From assembly GCF_002285415.1 (NCBI RefSeq), contig NZ_NSBU01000006.1, positions 62,001-126,000 on the forward strand: 64,000 nucleotides of DNA, written 5' to 3'. The position numbers were made by a program, and so were the translations under genes. The notes beneath the pieces are model-generated. The model had not been told where the DNA came from and did no database searches. It saw nothing but the letters and a program-made list of their open reading frames with translations. This DNA comes from Actibacterium pelagium. GTDB taxonomy: Bacteria > Pseudomonadota > Alphaproteobacteria > Rhodobacterales > Rhodobacteraceae. Positions within the stretch are counted from its first letter, which is position 1, and each line of letters begins with the position of its first letter. This document shows, in pieces, positions 54,078-62,853 of the stretch.

Positions 54078-54836
54078 GTGGCGCACTCCGACCTTTTCAG
54101 CGTTGAGGGGCGCGTTGCCCTTGTCACCGGGGCCAGTTCTGGCCTTGGGCGACATGCAGCAAATGTGCTGGCGAATGCCGGGGCCAAAGTTGTAGGCGTC
54201 GCCCGCCGAGCCGAAGCGCTAGAGGACTGGGCCAATAGTGTCGGTGATGCAGCGGCGGCCGTAGCCGGGGACATTGCTGAACTGTCAGGATTGCCCGAGT
54301 TGGCGCAGCAAATCCGATCTCCCTTTGGCAATCCGGACATTCTGGTCCATGCCGCCGGGCTAAACCCGCGCAGACCCGCAGAAGAGGTGACGCCCGAAAT
54401 CTGGAGTGCGACGCTGGCGGTCAACCTGTCCGCCCCGTTCTTCCTGAGCCAGGCCTTCGTGCCGCCGATGAGGGCCAAAGGGTGGGGGCGGATCGTCAAC
54501 TTTGCCTCGCTACAGTCCTTTCGGGCCTTCCCTGATGGACTGCCATATGGCGCGTCAAAGGGTGGCGTTGCCCAGATGACCCGCGCCATGGCCGAGGCTT
54601 GGTCTGGTGATGGGGTCAATGCCAACGCCATCGCGCCGGGCTTCTTTGAGACAGAGTTAACAGAAGCCGTCTTTGCAGACCCTGTGCGCGCAGCCCGAAA
54701 TGCGGCGCAAACCTGTATCGGCCGCAACGGGGCACATGACGATCTTGATGGGCCTCTGTTGTTCCTTTGCTCGGATGCGTCTCGCTATGTGACCGGACAA
54801 ATCATGATGCTGGATGGGGGGTTCACTGCAAAATGA
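54078..54836 (+). CDS. Short-chain dehydrogenase, probable DHPS 2-dehydrogenase (HpsO/HpsP-type)
   Basis: Classical SDR of about 252 residues with the nucleotide-binding loop TGASSGLGRHAANVL, the NNAG-equivalent HAAGLNP and the catalytic serine and YxxxK pair in FASLQSF and YGASK. It starts (GTG 54078) three bases after hpsN and overlaps the next gene by ATGA. In known DHPS clusters two 2-dehydrogenases racemise DHPS through its 2-keto form so that HpsN can use both enantiomers; this SDR fits one of those roles. Which of hpsO or hpsP it corresponds to is not certain. Confidence 0.82.
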   Translation: MAHSDLFSVEGRVALVTGASSGLGRHAANVLANAGAKVVGVARRAEALEDWANSVGDAAAAVAGDIAELSGLPELAQQIRSPFGNPDILVHAAGLNPRRPAEEVTPEIWSATLAVNLSAPFFLSQAFVPPMRAKGWGRIVNFASLQSFRAFPDGLPYGASKGGVAQMTRAMAEAWSGDGVNANAIAPGFFETELTEAVFADPVRAARNAAQTCIGRNGAHDDLDGPLLFLCSDASRYVTGQIMMLDGGFTAK

Positions 54837-55813
54837 AGGCGCTTGTTTATACCGGTCCGCAATCAATGGCCTACAGGGATGTTGCGGCCCCGGACCCGAA
54901 GACGGGTGAAGTTTTGATCCGTGTCGACAGTGTGGGGATTTGTGGCTCTGATATGCATGCTTTTCTAGGGCACGATGACCGACGCCCCGCGCCCCTTATC
55001 CTTGGTCACGAAGCTGCCGGAGTGATTGTTGGTGGCTCTCGCGATGGCGCGCGGGTCACGATCAATCCATTGGTGACGTGTGGCACTTGCTCGGCTTGTC
55101 TGTCGAAGCGCGAGAACTTGTGTCCAACGCGTCAGATCATCTCCATGCCGCCGCGCGAAGGCGCCTTCGCTGACTACGTCGGGATGCCAGAGAGCAATCT
55201 GGTCACCGTTCCAGATGGCTTTTCTCTGGCAAAGGCCGCTTTGGCAGAGCCCTTGGCGGTCAGTTGGCATGCGGTCCGTCTTGGGGTTGAGGCGCTGCAC
55301 CCGTCAGACGACCGCCGAGCGATTGTTCTTGGGGGTGGCGCGATTGGCTTGGCTGCAGCGCTGGCGCTGAAGGCGATGGGCGTTAATGACGTTCTGATCG
55401 TTGAACCAAACGAGACCCGTCGCGCCTATCTTGAAAAGACCTGTGGTCTGCCAGCCGCCAAGGCGGCTGAGGGCCAGTATCCACTGGTGGTAGATGCGGT
55501 TGGCTATGCGGCGACCCGCGCGACGGCCTCGGCCATCGCGACTCCCGGTGGTGTCATCGTACACATCGGTCTGGGAGAAGACACCGGAGGTCTCGATATC
55601 CGCCGCATGACGCTGCAAGAGATCACCTTCATCGGCACCTATACCTACACCGCACAAGATTTTCGCGACACCGCCCAAGCCATGTTTGATGGCCGTTTGG
55701 GCGCCCTTGACTGGGTCGAAACCCGCCCGCTGTCAGAGGGCGCTTCGGCTTTTGCAGACATTAAAGCCGGACGTGTCGCGGCCCCGAAAACCATTCTTAA
55801 ACCTGAAGCCTGA
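54833..55813 (+). CDS. Zinc-dependent medium-chain dehydrogenase, probable second DHPS 2-dehydrogenase
   Basis: MDR-family alcohol dehydrogenase of 326 residues. Catalytic zinc ligands appear in VGICGSDMHAF and LGHEAAG, structural zinc cysteines in CGTCSACLSKRENLC, and the NAD fold in VLGGGAIGLAAAL. It is related to threonine/sorbitol dehydrogenases. ATG 54833 overlaps the SDR stop, so translation is coupled; an upstream extension lies inside the SDR gene. Together with the SDR it can supply opposite stereochemistry for DHPS epimerisation. The role comes from context and is not proved by residues. Confidence 0.82.
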   Translation: MKALVYTGPQSMAYRDVAAPDPKTGEVLIRVDSVGICGSDMHAFLGHDDRRPAPLILGHEAAGVIVGGSRDGARVTINPLVTCGTCSACLSKRENLCPTRQIISMPPREGAFADYVGMPESNLVTVPDGFSLAKAALAEPLAVSWHAVRLGVEALHPSDDRRAIVLGGGAIGLAAALALKAMGVNDVLIVEPNETRRAYLEKTCGLPAAKAAEGQYPLVVDAVGYAATRATASAIATPGGVIVHIGLGEDTGGLDIRRMTLQEITFIGTYTYTAQDFRDTAQAMFDGRLGALDWVETRPLSEGASAFADIKAGRVAAPKTILKPEA

Positions 55814-55824
55814 GGAGACTACAA

Positions 55825-56115
55825 ATGGCTGAAATTCCGCACCTTCTTGTCCACGAACATGCCGACAATGTCGGTGTTGTGGTGGTCGAAGGGCTGACCG
55901 CAGGCACCGATATGCTGGTCTGCGTCACCCACGACAACTCGACTTTCCGCCTGACCGCAGGCGCGGATGTCCCGATCGGGCACAAGATCGCTCTGAAAGA
56001 TTTCAAGGACGGCGATACAGCAATCAAATACGGCGAGGATATTGGCAAGATCATCGCCGACATTCCCAAGGGCGGCCACGTGCACACCCACAATTGCAAG
56101 ACCAAACGCTGGTAA
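55825..56115 (+). CDS. suyA: Sulfolactate sulfo-lyase small subunit
   Basis: Small SAF-domain subunit (96 residues) of the enzyme that splits (R)-sulfolactate into pyruvate and sulfite. It starts AEIPHLLVHEHADNVGVVVVEGL and contains KIALKDFKDGD and GGHVHTHNCKT, the SAF-type pattern also seen in altronate dehydratase small subunits. Immediately upstream of suyB, with the HpsN pathway before it, the identification as SuyA is firm. Confidence 0.93.
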   Translation: MAEIPHLLVHEHADNVGVVVVEGLTAGTDMLVCVTHDNSTFRLTAGADVPIGHKIALKDFKDGDTAIKYGEDIGKIIADIPKGGHVHTHNCKTKRW

Positions 56116-56127
56116 GGAGTGCGACTG

Positions 56128-57309
56128 ATGCCATTCGATTTCAAAAATATGACCGTTCAGGGCTACCGCCGCGAAAACGGTCGCGTCGGGGTTCGTAACC
56201 ACGTCATTATCCTGCCGGTAGACGATATCTCGAACGCCGCCTGCGAGGCTGTTGCCAACAACGTCAAGGGCACGCTTGCGCTGCCGCATGCTTATGGCCG
56301 CCTTCAATTCGGCGCGGATCTGGACCTGCATTTCCGTACCATGATTGGAACCGGGGCTAACCCGAATGTCGCTGCCGTGGTGGTTATCGGGATCGAGCCG
56401 GGTTGGACGAAGCGGATCGCCGACGGCATCCGTGAGACCGGCAAGCCGGTCGCAGAATTCTCGATCGAGCAGAAAGGCGACTTCGAGACCATCCGCCAGG
56501 CAAGCTGGGCCGCGAAAGAGTTTGTCCATCTCGCCACGGAATACCAGCGTGAGGAATGTTCTCTGAACGAGTTGTGGATTTCGACCAAGTGTGGTGAGTC
56601 TGACACCACCACCGGTCTTGGGTCCTGCCCGACCGTCGGCAACATGTACGACAAGCTGCTGCCCGAAGGGATCACCGGCTTCTTTGGTGAGACCTCAGAG
56701 ATTACCGGGGCCGAACACATCTGTCAGAAACGCGCCATCAACGAAGAGGTTGGCGAGCGCTGGTACAAGATGTGGAAAGCCTATCAGGATGACGTAATCT
56801 TTGCGCATCAGACTGATGACCTGTCGGACAGCCAGCCGACCAAGGGCAATATCGAAGGTGGCCTGACCACCATCGAGGAAAAGGCCCTGGGTAATCTGGA
56901 GAAGATCGGTCGCACCTCGCAATATATCGATATTCTGGACGCGGCCGAAGCGCCCCAATCCGGCAACGGTCTGTACTTCATGGACTCGTCGTCGGCTGCT
57001 GCGGAATGCGTGACACTGATGGCTGCGGGTGGCGCTGTCATCCACACCTTCCCAACCGGGCAGGGTAACGTGGTCGGTAACCCGATCGTGCCGGTCATCA
57101 AGATCACCGCGAACCCCCGCACTGTCCGGACTATGGGTGAGCACGTCGATCTTGACGTGTCAGGCATCCTGCGCCGCGAGCAGACCATCGACGAGGCCGG
57201 TGATGCGCTGATCGAGATGATCCGCCGCACGGCCAACGGCCGTTATACCGCTGCCGAGGCTCTGGGACATCGCGAGTTCTCGATGACCAAGCTTTACCGC
57301 AGCGCCTAA
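56128..57309 (+). CDS. suyB: Sulfolactate sulfo-lyase large subunit
   Basis: Catalytic subunit of 393 residues, UxaA/altronate-dehydratase family, releasing sulfite from (R)-sulfolactate. It opens with [21 protein letters not shown] and has the [18 protein letters not shown] cysteine-containing motif and [19 protein letters not shown] near the C-terminus. ATG 56128 is chosen because AAGGAG lies eight bases upstream; a GTG at 56119 overlaps that site. A 9-bp hairpin follows the stop. No sulfite exporter or sulfite dehydrogenase gene is in the window, although the reaction releases sulfite. Confidence 0.94.
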   Translation: MPFDFKNMTVQGYRRENGRVGVRNHVIILPVDDISNAACEAVANNVKGTLALPHAYGRLQFGADLDLHFRTMIGTGANPNVAAVVVIGIEPGWTKRIADGIRETGKPVAEFSIEQKGDFETIRQASWAAKEFVHLATEYQREECSLNELWISTKCGESDTTTGLGSCPTVGNMYDKLLPEGITGFFGETSEITGAEHICQKRAINEEVGERWYKMWKAYQDDVIFAHQTDDLSDSQPTKGNIEGGLTTIEEKALGNLEKIGRTSQYIDILDAAEAPQSGNGLYFMDSSSAAAECVTLMAAGGAVIHTFPTGQGNVVGNPIVPVIKITANPRTVRTMGEHVDLDVSGILRREQTIDEAGDALIEMIRRTANGRYTAAEALGHREFSMTKLYRSA

Positions 57310-57316
57310 ATACTTC

Positions 57317-57344
57317 GGAGGTGGCGCCAACCTGTGCCACCTCC
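57317..57344 (+). terminator. Terminator-like hairpin after suyB
   Basis: Perfect 9-bp stem (GGAGGTGGC at 57317-57325, complement at 57336-57344), 10-base loop, seven bases after the suyB stop. There is no T-run, so it may be a Rho-assisted end or an mRNA-stabilising stem. Confidence 0.55.
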
Positions 57345-57954
57345 CACACCCAAGATTGGCTTTTGGGGTGCGGCATGTATCAACATGTCCTCATTCCGGT
57401 TGCAACCGAGCAAGAAAGCGTTGCTCCAAAAAGGATTGAACCTACACCAGCGCTGTTTGCGGACCGCGGTTGAGGCAAGGCCGCCCTTGGGGGCTGGCTT
57501 GGTCGCGAAAAGAGACGTTTTCTTTGAGCGTAAAGGGCACGGGCCAATCGGTCTTCCAGGCGCTTCACAAAATCATTTTGACCCGGAAAATTCGGCTGAT
57601 TTCGGGGTGGGAAAAGCCCTTCGATTGCAAGCTTTGTCGACAATGATTCCCCTTTAATGCAGCGCAATACCGAAAGAAATAAATCATATACGAAAGAAAA
57701 AGATTGTGAATTTCCTAAGTACTCAAAGAAACGAACATGAGCTGGAATCGTGGCTAAGTAGTTGAAAGAAAATAAAAAACAACAAAATTCTAAGCTTTTA
57801 TCTCGTTCTTTGTAATTTCTGCACCAGCAAAAACGAACATATTAATTTGTTCGTACTAAATAATTAGTTTGACAGGTGGTACATTGGTATGACAGCTCTG
57901 TGTCAGTCAAAGCGCATAAGCGGATTGGCATATAAATCTTAGGGAGGAAGCAAG
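57345..57954. other. Long AT-rich regulatory gap before the glycerol transporter
   Basis: About 610 bases without a convincing gene between the hps-suy and glp operons. The first half is ordinary GC and contains small overlapping frames on both strands without recognisable sequence; from about 57660 to 57870 the DNA becomes strikingly AT-rich (runs such as GAAAGAAAATAAAAAACAAC). The right end holds CGAACA half-sites, a TTGACA box at 57869-57874 and the glpV ribosome site GGGAGGAA. I see no RNA gene. Confidence 0.6.
57832..57854. promoter_or_regulatory. Candidate GlpR/DeoR-type operator upstream of glpV
   Basis: Perfect 7-bp inverted repeat ACGAACA (57833-57839) and TGTTCGT (57848-57854) with an 8-base AT spacer, 15 bases before the TTGACA box. 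Another ACGAACAT half-site lies at 57731-57738. The half-site equals that of E. coli GlpR (TGTTCG/CGAACA), though the two arms face the opposite way. Glycerol-responsive control is inferred. Confidence 0.6.
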
Positions 57955-59688
57955 ATGCGTAAGTATCTCTTCTCCGCCGTTGCGGTATCGGCCGTGATTG
58001 CGGGAACAACTGGCTTTGCCGATGAGGCGGCCGCGAAAAAGTGGATCGACAGCGAGTTCCAGCCGTCGACTCTGAGCAAAGACGAACAAATGGCCGAGAT
58101 GCAGTGGTTCATCAACGCCGCCGCGCCTTATGCGGGTATGGAAATCAACGTCCTGTCCGAAGGTATTCCCACACATGGTTATGAATCCGAAGTCCTGACC
58201 AAGGCCTTTGAAGAGATCACCGGCATCAAGGTGAACCACCAGATTCTGGGTGAGGGCGAAGTTGTGCAGGCGGTTCAGACCCAAATGCAGACCAAGCGGA
58301 ACCTGTATGATGGCTATGTCAACGACTCGGACCTGATCGGGACGCACTCGCGTCTGCAACTGGCTTACAACCTGACCGACCAGATGGCGGGCGACTGGGC
58401 GGCGACAACCTCGCCGACGCTGGATCTGGATGACTTCATGGGCAGCCAGTTCACCACAGGTCCGGATGGTGACCTGTACCAGCTGCCGGACCAGCAGTTC
58501 GCGAACCTGTACTGGTTCCGTAAAGACTGGTTTGACCGCGCCGACCTTCAGGAAGCGTTTAAAGCCAAGTACGGCTATGACCTTGGTGTTCCGGTCAACT
58601 GGTCGGCCTATGAAGACATCGCCGAGTTCTTCTCGAACGACGTCAAGAACATCGATGGTGTCGATATCTATGGTCACATGGACTACGGCAAGCGCGCGCC
58701 TGACCTTGGTTGGCGCATGACCGACGCGTGGCTGTCGATGGCAGGCGCTGGTTCGAAAGGTGAGCCGAATGGCGTGCCGATCGACGAATGGGGCATCCGC
58801 ATGGAAGCGGGTTCTTGTAACCCGGCAGGCGCAAGCGTTTCCCGCGGTGGTGCGGCGAACGGCCCGGCTGCGGTCTATGCGATCCGTAAGTGGGACGAGT
58901 GGCTGCGCAACTATGCACCGCCCGGTGCCGCAAGCTTTGACTTCTACCAGTCGCTGCCTGCCCTGTCGCAAGGCAACGTTGCTCAGCAGATCTTCTGGTA
59001 CACCGCCTTCACCGCAGACATGGTGAAACCGCAGTCTGAAGGCAACAACACCGTGGATGCCGATGGCAACCCGCTGTGGCGGATGGCACCCAGCCCGCAT
59101 GGCCCCTACTGGGAAGAAGGCCAGAAGGTTGGTTATCAGGACGTGGGTTCCTGGACTTTCCTGAAGTCGACCCCGTCGGATCGTGCTCAGGCAGCTTGGC
59201 TTTATGCCCAGTTCGTGACGTCCAAGACTGTTGACGTGAAGAAGTCCCACGTGGGTCTGACCTTCATCCGCGACAGCTCGGTCAACCACGAGTCCTTCAG
59301 CGAACGCGCACCGAAGCTGGGTGGTCTGGTGGAATTCTATCGCTCGCCTGACCGCGTTGCATGGTCGCCGACCGGTATCAACGTTCCGGACTATCCGAAG
59401 CTGGCCCAAATCTGGTGGCAGCAGATCGGTGACGTGAACTCGGGTGCCTTCACCCCGCAAGAGGCGATGAATCGCCTGGCCGAGGAGATGGATATCACCA
59501 TGGCCCGGATGCAGGCAGCAGACGAACGTGCCAACGTCTATGGTGGCTGTGGTCCGCGTCTGAACGAAGAGCAGAGTGCCGAGTACTGGTACGCCAATGG
59601 TGGTGCGAAACCTCCGCTGGCGAACGAGAAGCCGCAGGGCAAGACCGTCAACTATGACGAGCTGGTTGCCCGGTGGGCCGCTCAGTAA
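57955..59688 (+). CDS. glpV: Glycerol ABC transporter periplasmic binding protein
   Basis: Large periplasmic receptor of 577 residues for glycerol, as defined for the rhizobial GlpSTPQUV system. It has a signal peptide (MRKYLFSAVAVSAVIAGTTGFA), the mature start DEAAAKKWIDSEFQPSTLS and recognisable SBP family 1 stretches such as LPDQQFANLYWFRKDWFD and FWYTAFTADMVKP. It is longer than typical sugar SBPs (about 420), as expected for GlpV. GGGAGGAAGCAAG precedes ATG 57955. Here glpV is the first gene, whereas in Rhizobium leguminosarum it is the last. A stable hairpin follows its stop. Confidence 0.92.
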   Translation: MRKYLFSAVAVSAVIAGTTGFADEAAAKKWIDSEFQPSTLSKDEQMAEMQWFINAAAPYAGMEINVLSEGIPTHGYESEVLTKAFEEITGIKVNHQILGEGEVVQAVQTQMQTKRNLYDGYVNDSDLIGTHSRLQLAYNLTDQMAGDWAATTSPTLDLDDFMGSQFTTGPDGDLYQLPDQQFANLYWFRKDWFDRADLQEAFKAKYGYDLGVPVNWSAYEDIAEFFSNDVKNIDGVDIYGHMDYGKRAPDLGWRMTDAWLSMAGAGSKGEPNGVPIDEWGIRMEAGSCNPAGASVSRGGAANGPAAVYAIRKWDEWLRNYAPPGAASFDFYQSLPALSQGNVAQQIFWYTAFTADMVKPQSEGNNTVDADGNPLWRMAPSPHGPYWEEGQKVGYQDVGSWTFLKSTPSDRAQAAWLYAQFVTSKTVDVKKSHVGLTFIRDSSVNHESFSERAPKLGGLVEFYRSPDRVAWSPTGINVPDYPKLAQIWWQQIGDVNSGAFTPQEAMNRLAEEMDITMARMQAADERANVYGGCGPRLNEEQSAEYWYANGGAKPPLANEKPQGKTVNYDELVARWAAQ

Positions 59689-59696
59689 ACTGAAGA

Positions 59697-59719
59697 TCCC
59701 CGCCGGCTGGCGGCGGGGA
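59697..59719 (+). terminator. Intercistronic hairpin between glpV and glpS
   Basis: Perfect 8-bp stem TCCCCGCC/GGCGGGGA with a 7-base GGCTGGC loop (its arms can also shift register), nine bases after the glpV stop, followed by ACCCCTC rather than T-rich DNA. It is the fourth binding-protein gene in the window with such a stem and probably boosts glpV mRNA. The 134-base gap up to glpS otherwise shows no feature. Confidence 0.62.
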
Positions 59720-59822
59720 CCCCTCTACAGGCACCGGTAGTCCTTCATTTTCCGGTGCCACAGGTCCCGACGCGGCCTCTCCCCGTCGCGCGGGACGCCT
59801 TATCTGAAAGAAACGCAGTACA

Positions 59823-60887
59823 ATGGCACTCGAACTTCGAAAAGTGACCAAACGTGTTGGCGCAGAGCTACACATCAAGGAGACTTCGCTGATCCTTGAG
59901 CCGGGTCACTTCAATGTCCTTCTGGGCGCGACCGGGTCCGGCAAGACATCCCTGATCAAGATGATGGCAGGGCTTGACCCCATCGCAAGCGGTCAGGTCT
60001 GGATGGATGGCCAGGACGTCACGCAGCTGAACACGCAGAAGCGCAATATCAGCTTGGTCCACCAGTTTTTCATCAACTATCCGCACATGACGGTATTCGA
60101 TAATATCGCCTCGCCCCTGCGCGTGGCCGGCATGGCGAAATCCGAAATTCAAGGTCGCGTGGAAGAGGCCGCAGATATTCTGCAATTGCGCCCGATGTTG
60201 CACCGCCGCCCGCAGGAACTGTCTGGCGGTCAGCAGCAGCGAACGGCGCTGGCCCGCGCGATTGCGAAGGAAAGCAAGGCGGTTTTCCTGGACGAACCTT
60301 TGGCCAACCTTGACTACAAGCTTCGCGAAGAGCTTCGTGATCAGCTGCCAGAGTTGTTTGCCGGTCGCGGCGCCGTGGTGGTTTATGCCACCTCAGAGCC
60401 GGAAGAGGCGCTGCTGCTGGGTGGTCGGACAGCCTTGATGGATGATGGGCGCGTCACCCAATTTGGTGTCACGGCTGATATCTATCGCAACCCTTCTAAC
60501 GTGCTGGCGGCAAGCGTCTTTTCGGACCCGCCAATCAACACGGCCGAGATTGTGAAGCAGGGCGATACGGCTCTTATGAATGCCGGGGTCAGTTGGACCT
60601 TGAGTGGCGATGCCGCGGGTCTGGCGGACGGCACCTATACCGTCGCGATCCGTCCGCACCACGTGGTGCCTGTTGCTGACGATCATGCGACCGTTCACAT
60701 GTCGGGGCGGGTGCAGGTGACCGAACTGTCTGGCTCTGAAAGTTCTGCACATTTCGAGATGGGCGACAGCAGTTGGGTCTCATTGTCCCCCGGCGTCCAT
60801 CCCTACGAAGTGGGTGAAATCCACGAATTCTTCATGAACCCGGACGCGTGCTATTTCTTTGCACCCGACGGGTCACGGGCAGCGTGA
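59823..60887 (+). CDS. glpS: Glycerol ABC transporter ATPase GlpS
   Basis: ATPase of 354 residues, MalK-like with a C-terminal TOBE region. Walker A is GATGSGKTS (about residues 37-45), Q-loop SLVHQFF, canonical signature LSGGQQQRTALARA and Walker B VFLDEPLANLD. The switch histidine is missing: the usual VTHD reads YATSEPEEA. Because GlpT carries the complementary degenerate signature, the GlpS ATP site is predicted to be catalytically weak. It forms a heterodimer with GlpT, encoded seven bases downstream. The ribosome site before ATG 59823 is weak. Confidence 0.9.
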   Translation: MALELRKVTKRVGAELHIKETSLILEPGHFNVLLGATGSGKTSLIKMMAGLDPIASGQVWMDGQDVTQLNTQKRNISLVHQFFINYPHMTVFDNIASPLRVAGMAKSEIQGRVEEAADILQLRPMLHRRPQELSGGQQQRTALARAIAKESKAVFLDEPLANLDYKLREELRDQLPELFAGRGAVVVYATSEPEEALLLGGRTALMDDGRVTQFGVTADIYRNPSNVLAASVFSDPPINTAEIVKQGDTALMNAGVSWTLSGDAAGLADGTYTVAIRPHHVVPVADDHATVHMSGRVQVTELSGSESSAHFEMGDSSWVSLSPGVHPYEVGEIHEFFMNPDACYFFAPDGSRAA

Positions 60888-60894
60888 GGCGACT

Positions 60895-61980
60895 ATGGCT
60901 AAAATCACTCTATCCAAGCTGCGTCACAGCTATTACCCGAACCCCAAAGACCCTTCGGATTACGCTCTGAAAGAGATTGATCTGGAATGGACCGATGGCG
61001 GCGCCTATGCGCTTTTGGGCCCATCGGGTTGCGGGAAGTCGACCCTTCTGAACATTATCTCTGGTCTGCTGGTTCCTTCTGATGGTCGCATCCTGTTTGA
61101 CGGGAATGATGTTACCGATCTGGCCCCCGACAAGCGCAACATCGCGCAGGTATTCCAGTTCCCGGTGATCTACGACACGATGACCGTTTACGATAACCTG
61201 GCTTTCCCCCTGCGAAACCGTGGGCGCAGCGAAGAGATCGTCCATGAACGTGTCATGGCCATCGCCGAGATGCTGGAAGTCACCGACATGCTGCAGACCC
61301 GTGCGGCAGGTCTGTCTCCGGATAACAAGCAGAAAATCTCGATGGGGCGCGGGCTGGTGCGCGAGGACGTGAACGTTGTCATGTTCGACGAGCCGCTGAC
61401 CGTGATCGACCCGCATCTGAAGTGGAAGCTGCGTTCGAAGCTGAAAGAGCTTCACCAGCGCGTCAAAGCCACGATGATCTATGTGACCCATGACCAGACA
61501 GAGGCTTTGACCTTTGCCGATCAGGTGGTGGTCATGCAGGAGGGCGAGATCGTACAGATCGGCACCCCGGTCGAATTGTTCGAACGTCCCGCGCATACCT
61601 TTGTTGGCCACTTCATCGGGTCGCCCGGTATGAACGTCCTGCCCGCAGAGTTGCGAGGCGGTGTGGCCTACTTCGGCGACAGCGCCGTGGCCTTGGAAGG
61701 TCCGGTTCAGGGCCAACCTGCCGGCAATATCGAAATTGGCATACGCCCAGAGTTTGTTTCGCTTGGTGATGCAGGTCTGCCTGCCACGGTCACCAAAGTC
61801 TCTGACATTGGTCGTCACATCGTTGTCGAGTGTCAGGCGAGTGGCGCCAAGATCAATGCCATCATCGAGGGCGAAGCGCCGAGCCAAGGGGCAGAGGTCA
61901 ATCTTGTCTTCGACCAAAGCCAGACGCGACTTTACGTCGACGGCTGGATCGCAACGCAGGCCCAGGAGGCAGCAGCATGA
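60895..61980 (+). CDS. glpT: Glycerol ABC transporter ATPase GlpT
   Basis: Second ATPase, 361 residues (not the unrelated glycerol-3-phosphate antiporter also called GlpT). Walker A GPSGCGKST, Q-loop QVFQFPV, Walker B VVMFDEPLTVID and switch histidine in YVTHDQTEAL are intact, followed by a TOBE-type C-terminus. The ABC signature is degenerate: LSPDNKQKISMGR replaces LSGGQ. I use ATG 60895 with GAGG upstream; an in-frame start at 60859 lies inside glpS. The stop overlaps glpP by ATGA. Confidence 0.9.
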   Translation: MAKITLSKLRHSYYPNPKDPSDYALKEIDLEWTDGGAYALLGPSGCGKSTLLNIISGLLVPSDGRILFDGNDVTDLAPDKRNIAQVFQFPVIYDTMTVYDNLAFPLRNRGRSEEIVHERVMAIAEMLEVTDMLQTRAAGLSPDNKQKISMGRGLVREDVNVVMFDEPLTVIDPHLKWKLRSKLKELHQRVKATMIYVTHDQTEALTFADQVVVMQEGEIVQIGTPVELFERPAHTFVGHFIGSPGMNVLPAELRGGVAYFGDSAVALEGPVQGQPAGNIEIGIRPEFVSLGDAGLPATVTKVSDIGRHIVVECQASGAKINAIIEGEAPSQGAEVNLVFDQSQTRLYVDGWIATQAQEAAA

Positions 61981-62840
61981 AAACCGTAAACCATAAAGGA
62001 TGGTACTTCGTTGCGCCGGTTCTGGTCCTGGTGGCCTTTAATGCGCTGATCCCGATGATGACCGTCGTCAACTATTCGGTGCAAGAAACCTTCGGTGACA
62101 ACGTGTTCTTCTGGGAGGGCCTGACATGGTTCGAACAGATTCTGCGGTCCGATCGTTTCCATGCGGCCCTTGGGCGGCAGTTCATGTTTACCGCGCTGAT
62201 CCTGCTCATCGAGGTCCCGCTGGGCATTGCCATCGCCCTGTCGATGCCGCGCAAAGGGTTCTGGGTGCCGGTCTGTCTGGTCACCATGGCCTTGCCAATG
62301 CTGATCCCGTGGAATGTGGTTGGCGCGATGTGGAACATCTTTACCCTGCCGGACATCGGTCTGCTTGGGTATTTCCTGAACCACACGCTTGGCATCAACT
62401 ATGACATGACACAGGATCCTGTTGCGGCCTGGGTGACCATTATCACCATGGATGTCTGGCACTGGACCTCGCTGGTCGTGCTGCTCAGCTATGCCGGTCT
62501 GGTCTCGATCCCGGACGCCTATTATCAGGCGGCCAAGATCGACGGGGCCAGCAATTGGGCGGTGTTCCGGTTCATCCAACTGCCCAAGATGAAGAATGTT
62601 CTGACCATCGCGATCCTTCTGCGGTTCATGGACAGTTTCAACATCTACACAGAGCCCTTCGTCCTGACGGGCGGTGGCCCCGGCAACTCGACCACGCTTC
62701 TGTCGATCGACCTTGTGAAAATCGCCCTTGGGCAGTTCGACCTAGGTCCCGCAGCCGCCATGTCGCTTATCTACTTCGCAATCACTCTTCTGGTCAGCTG
62801 GCTGTTCTACACGCTGATGACCAAAGACGATCAGAACTAA
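61977..62840 (+). CDS. glpP: Glycerol ABC transporter permease GlpP
   Basis: Inner-membrane permease of 287 residues with six predicted helices, starting at GWYFVAPVLVLVAFNALIPMM. The EAA coupling loop reads YYQAAKIDGASNWAVFRFIQLPKMK. ATG 61977 overlaps the glpT stop; the open frame further upstream lies inside glpT. It pairs with GlpQ to form the glycerol channel, the next gene following after 13 bases with an AAGGAGG ribosome site. Confidence 0.92.
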   Translation: MKTVNHKGWYFVAPVLVLVAFNALIPMMTVVNYSVQETFGDNVFFWEGLTWFEQILRSDRFHAALGRQFMFTALILLIEVPLGIAIALSMPRKGFWVPVCLVTMALPMLIPWNVVGAMWNIFTLPDIGLLGYFLNHTLGINYDMTQDPVAAWVTIITMDVWHWTSLVVLLSYAGLVSIPDAYYQAAKIDGASNWAVFRFIQLPKMKNVLTIAILLRFMDSFNIYTEPFVLTGGGPGNSTTLLSIDLVKIALGQFDLGPAAAMSLIYFAITLLVSWLFYTLMTKDDQN

Positions 62841-62853
62841 GGAGGCCCTGGAT

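Noticed and set aside
57334-57667. Small overlapping frames of about 100 codons on both strands between suyB and glpV
   Set aside because: No recognisable family, no good ribosome site, overlap with the suyB hairpin; treated as non-coding.
57907-59460. Open frame of 517 codons on the minus strand opposite glpV
   Set aside because: Entirely antisense to the well-supported glycerol binding protein; composition is the usual R/H/V-rich mirror of a coding strand.
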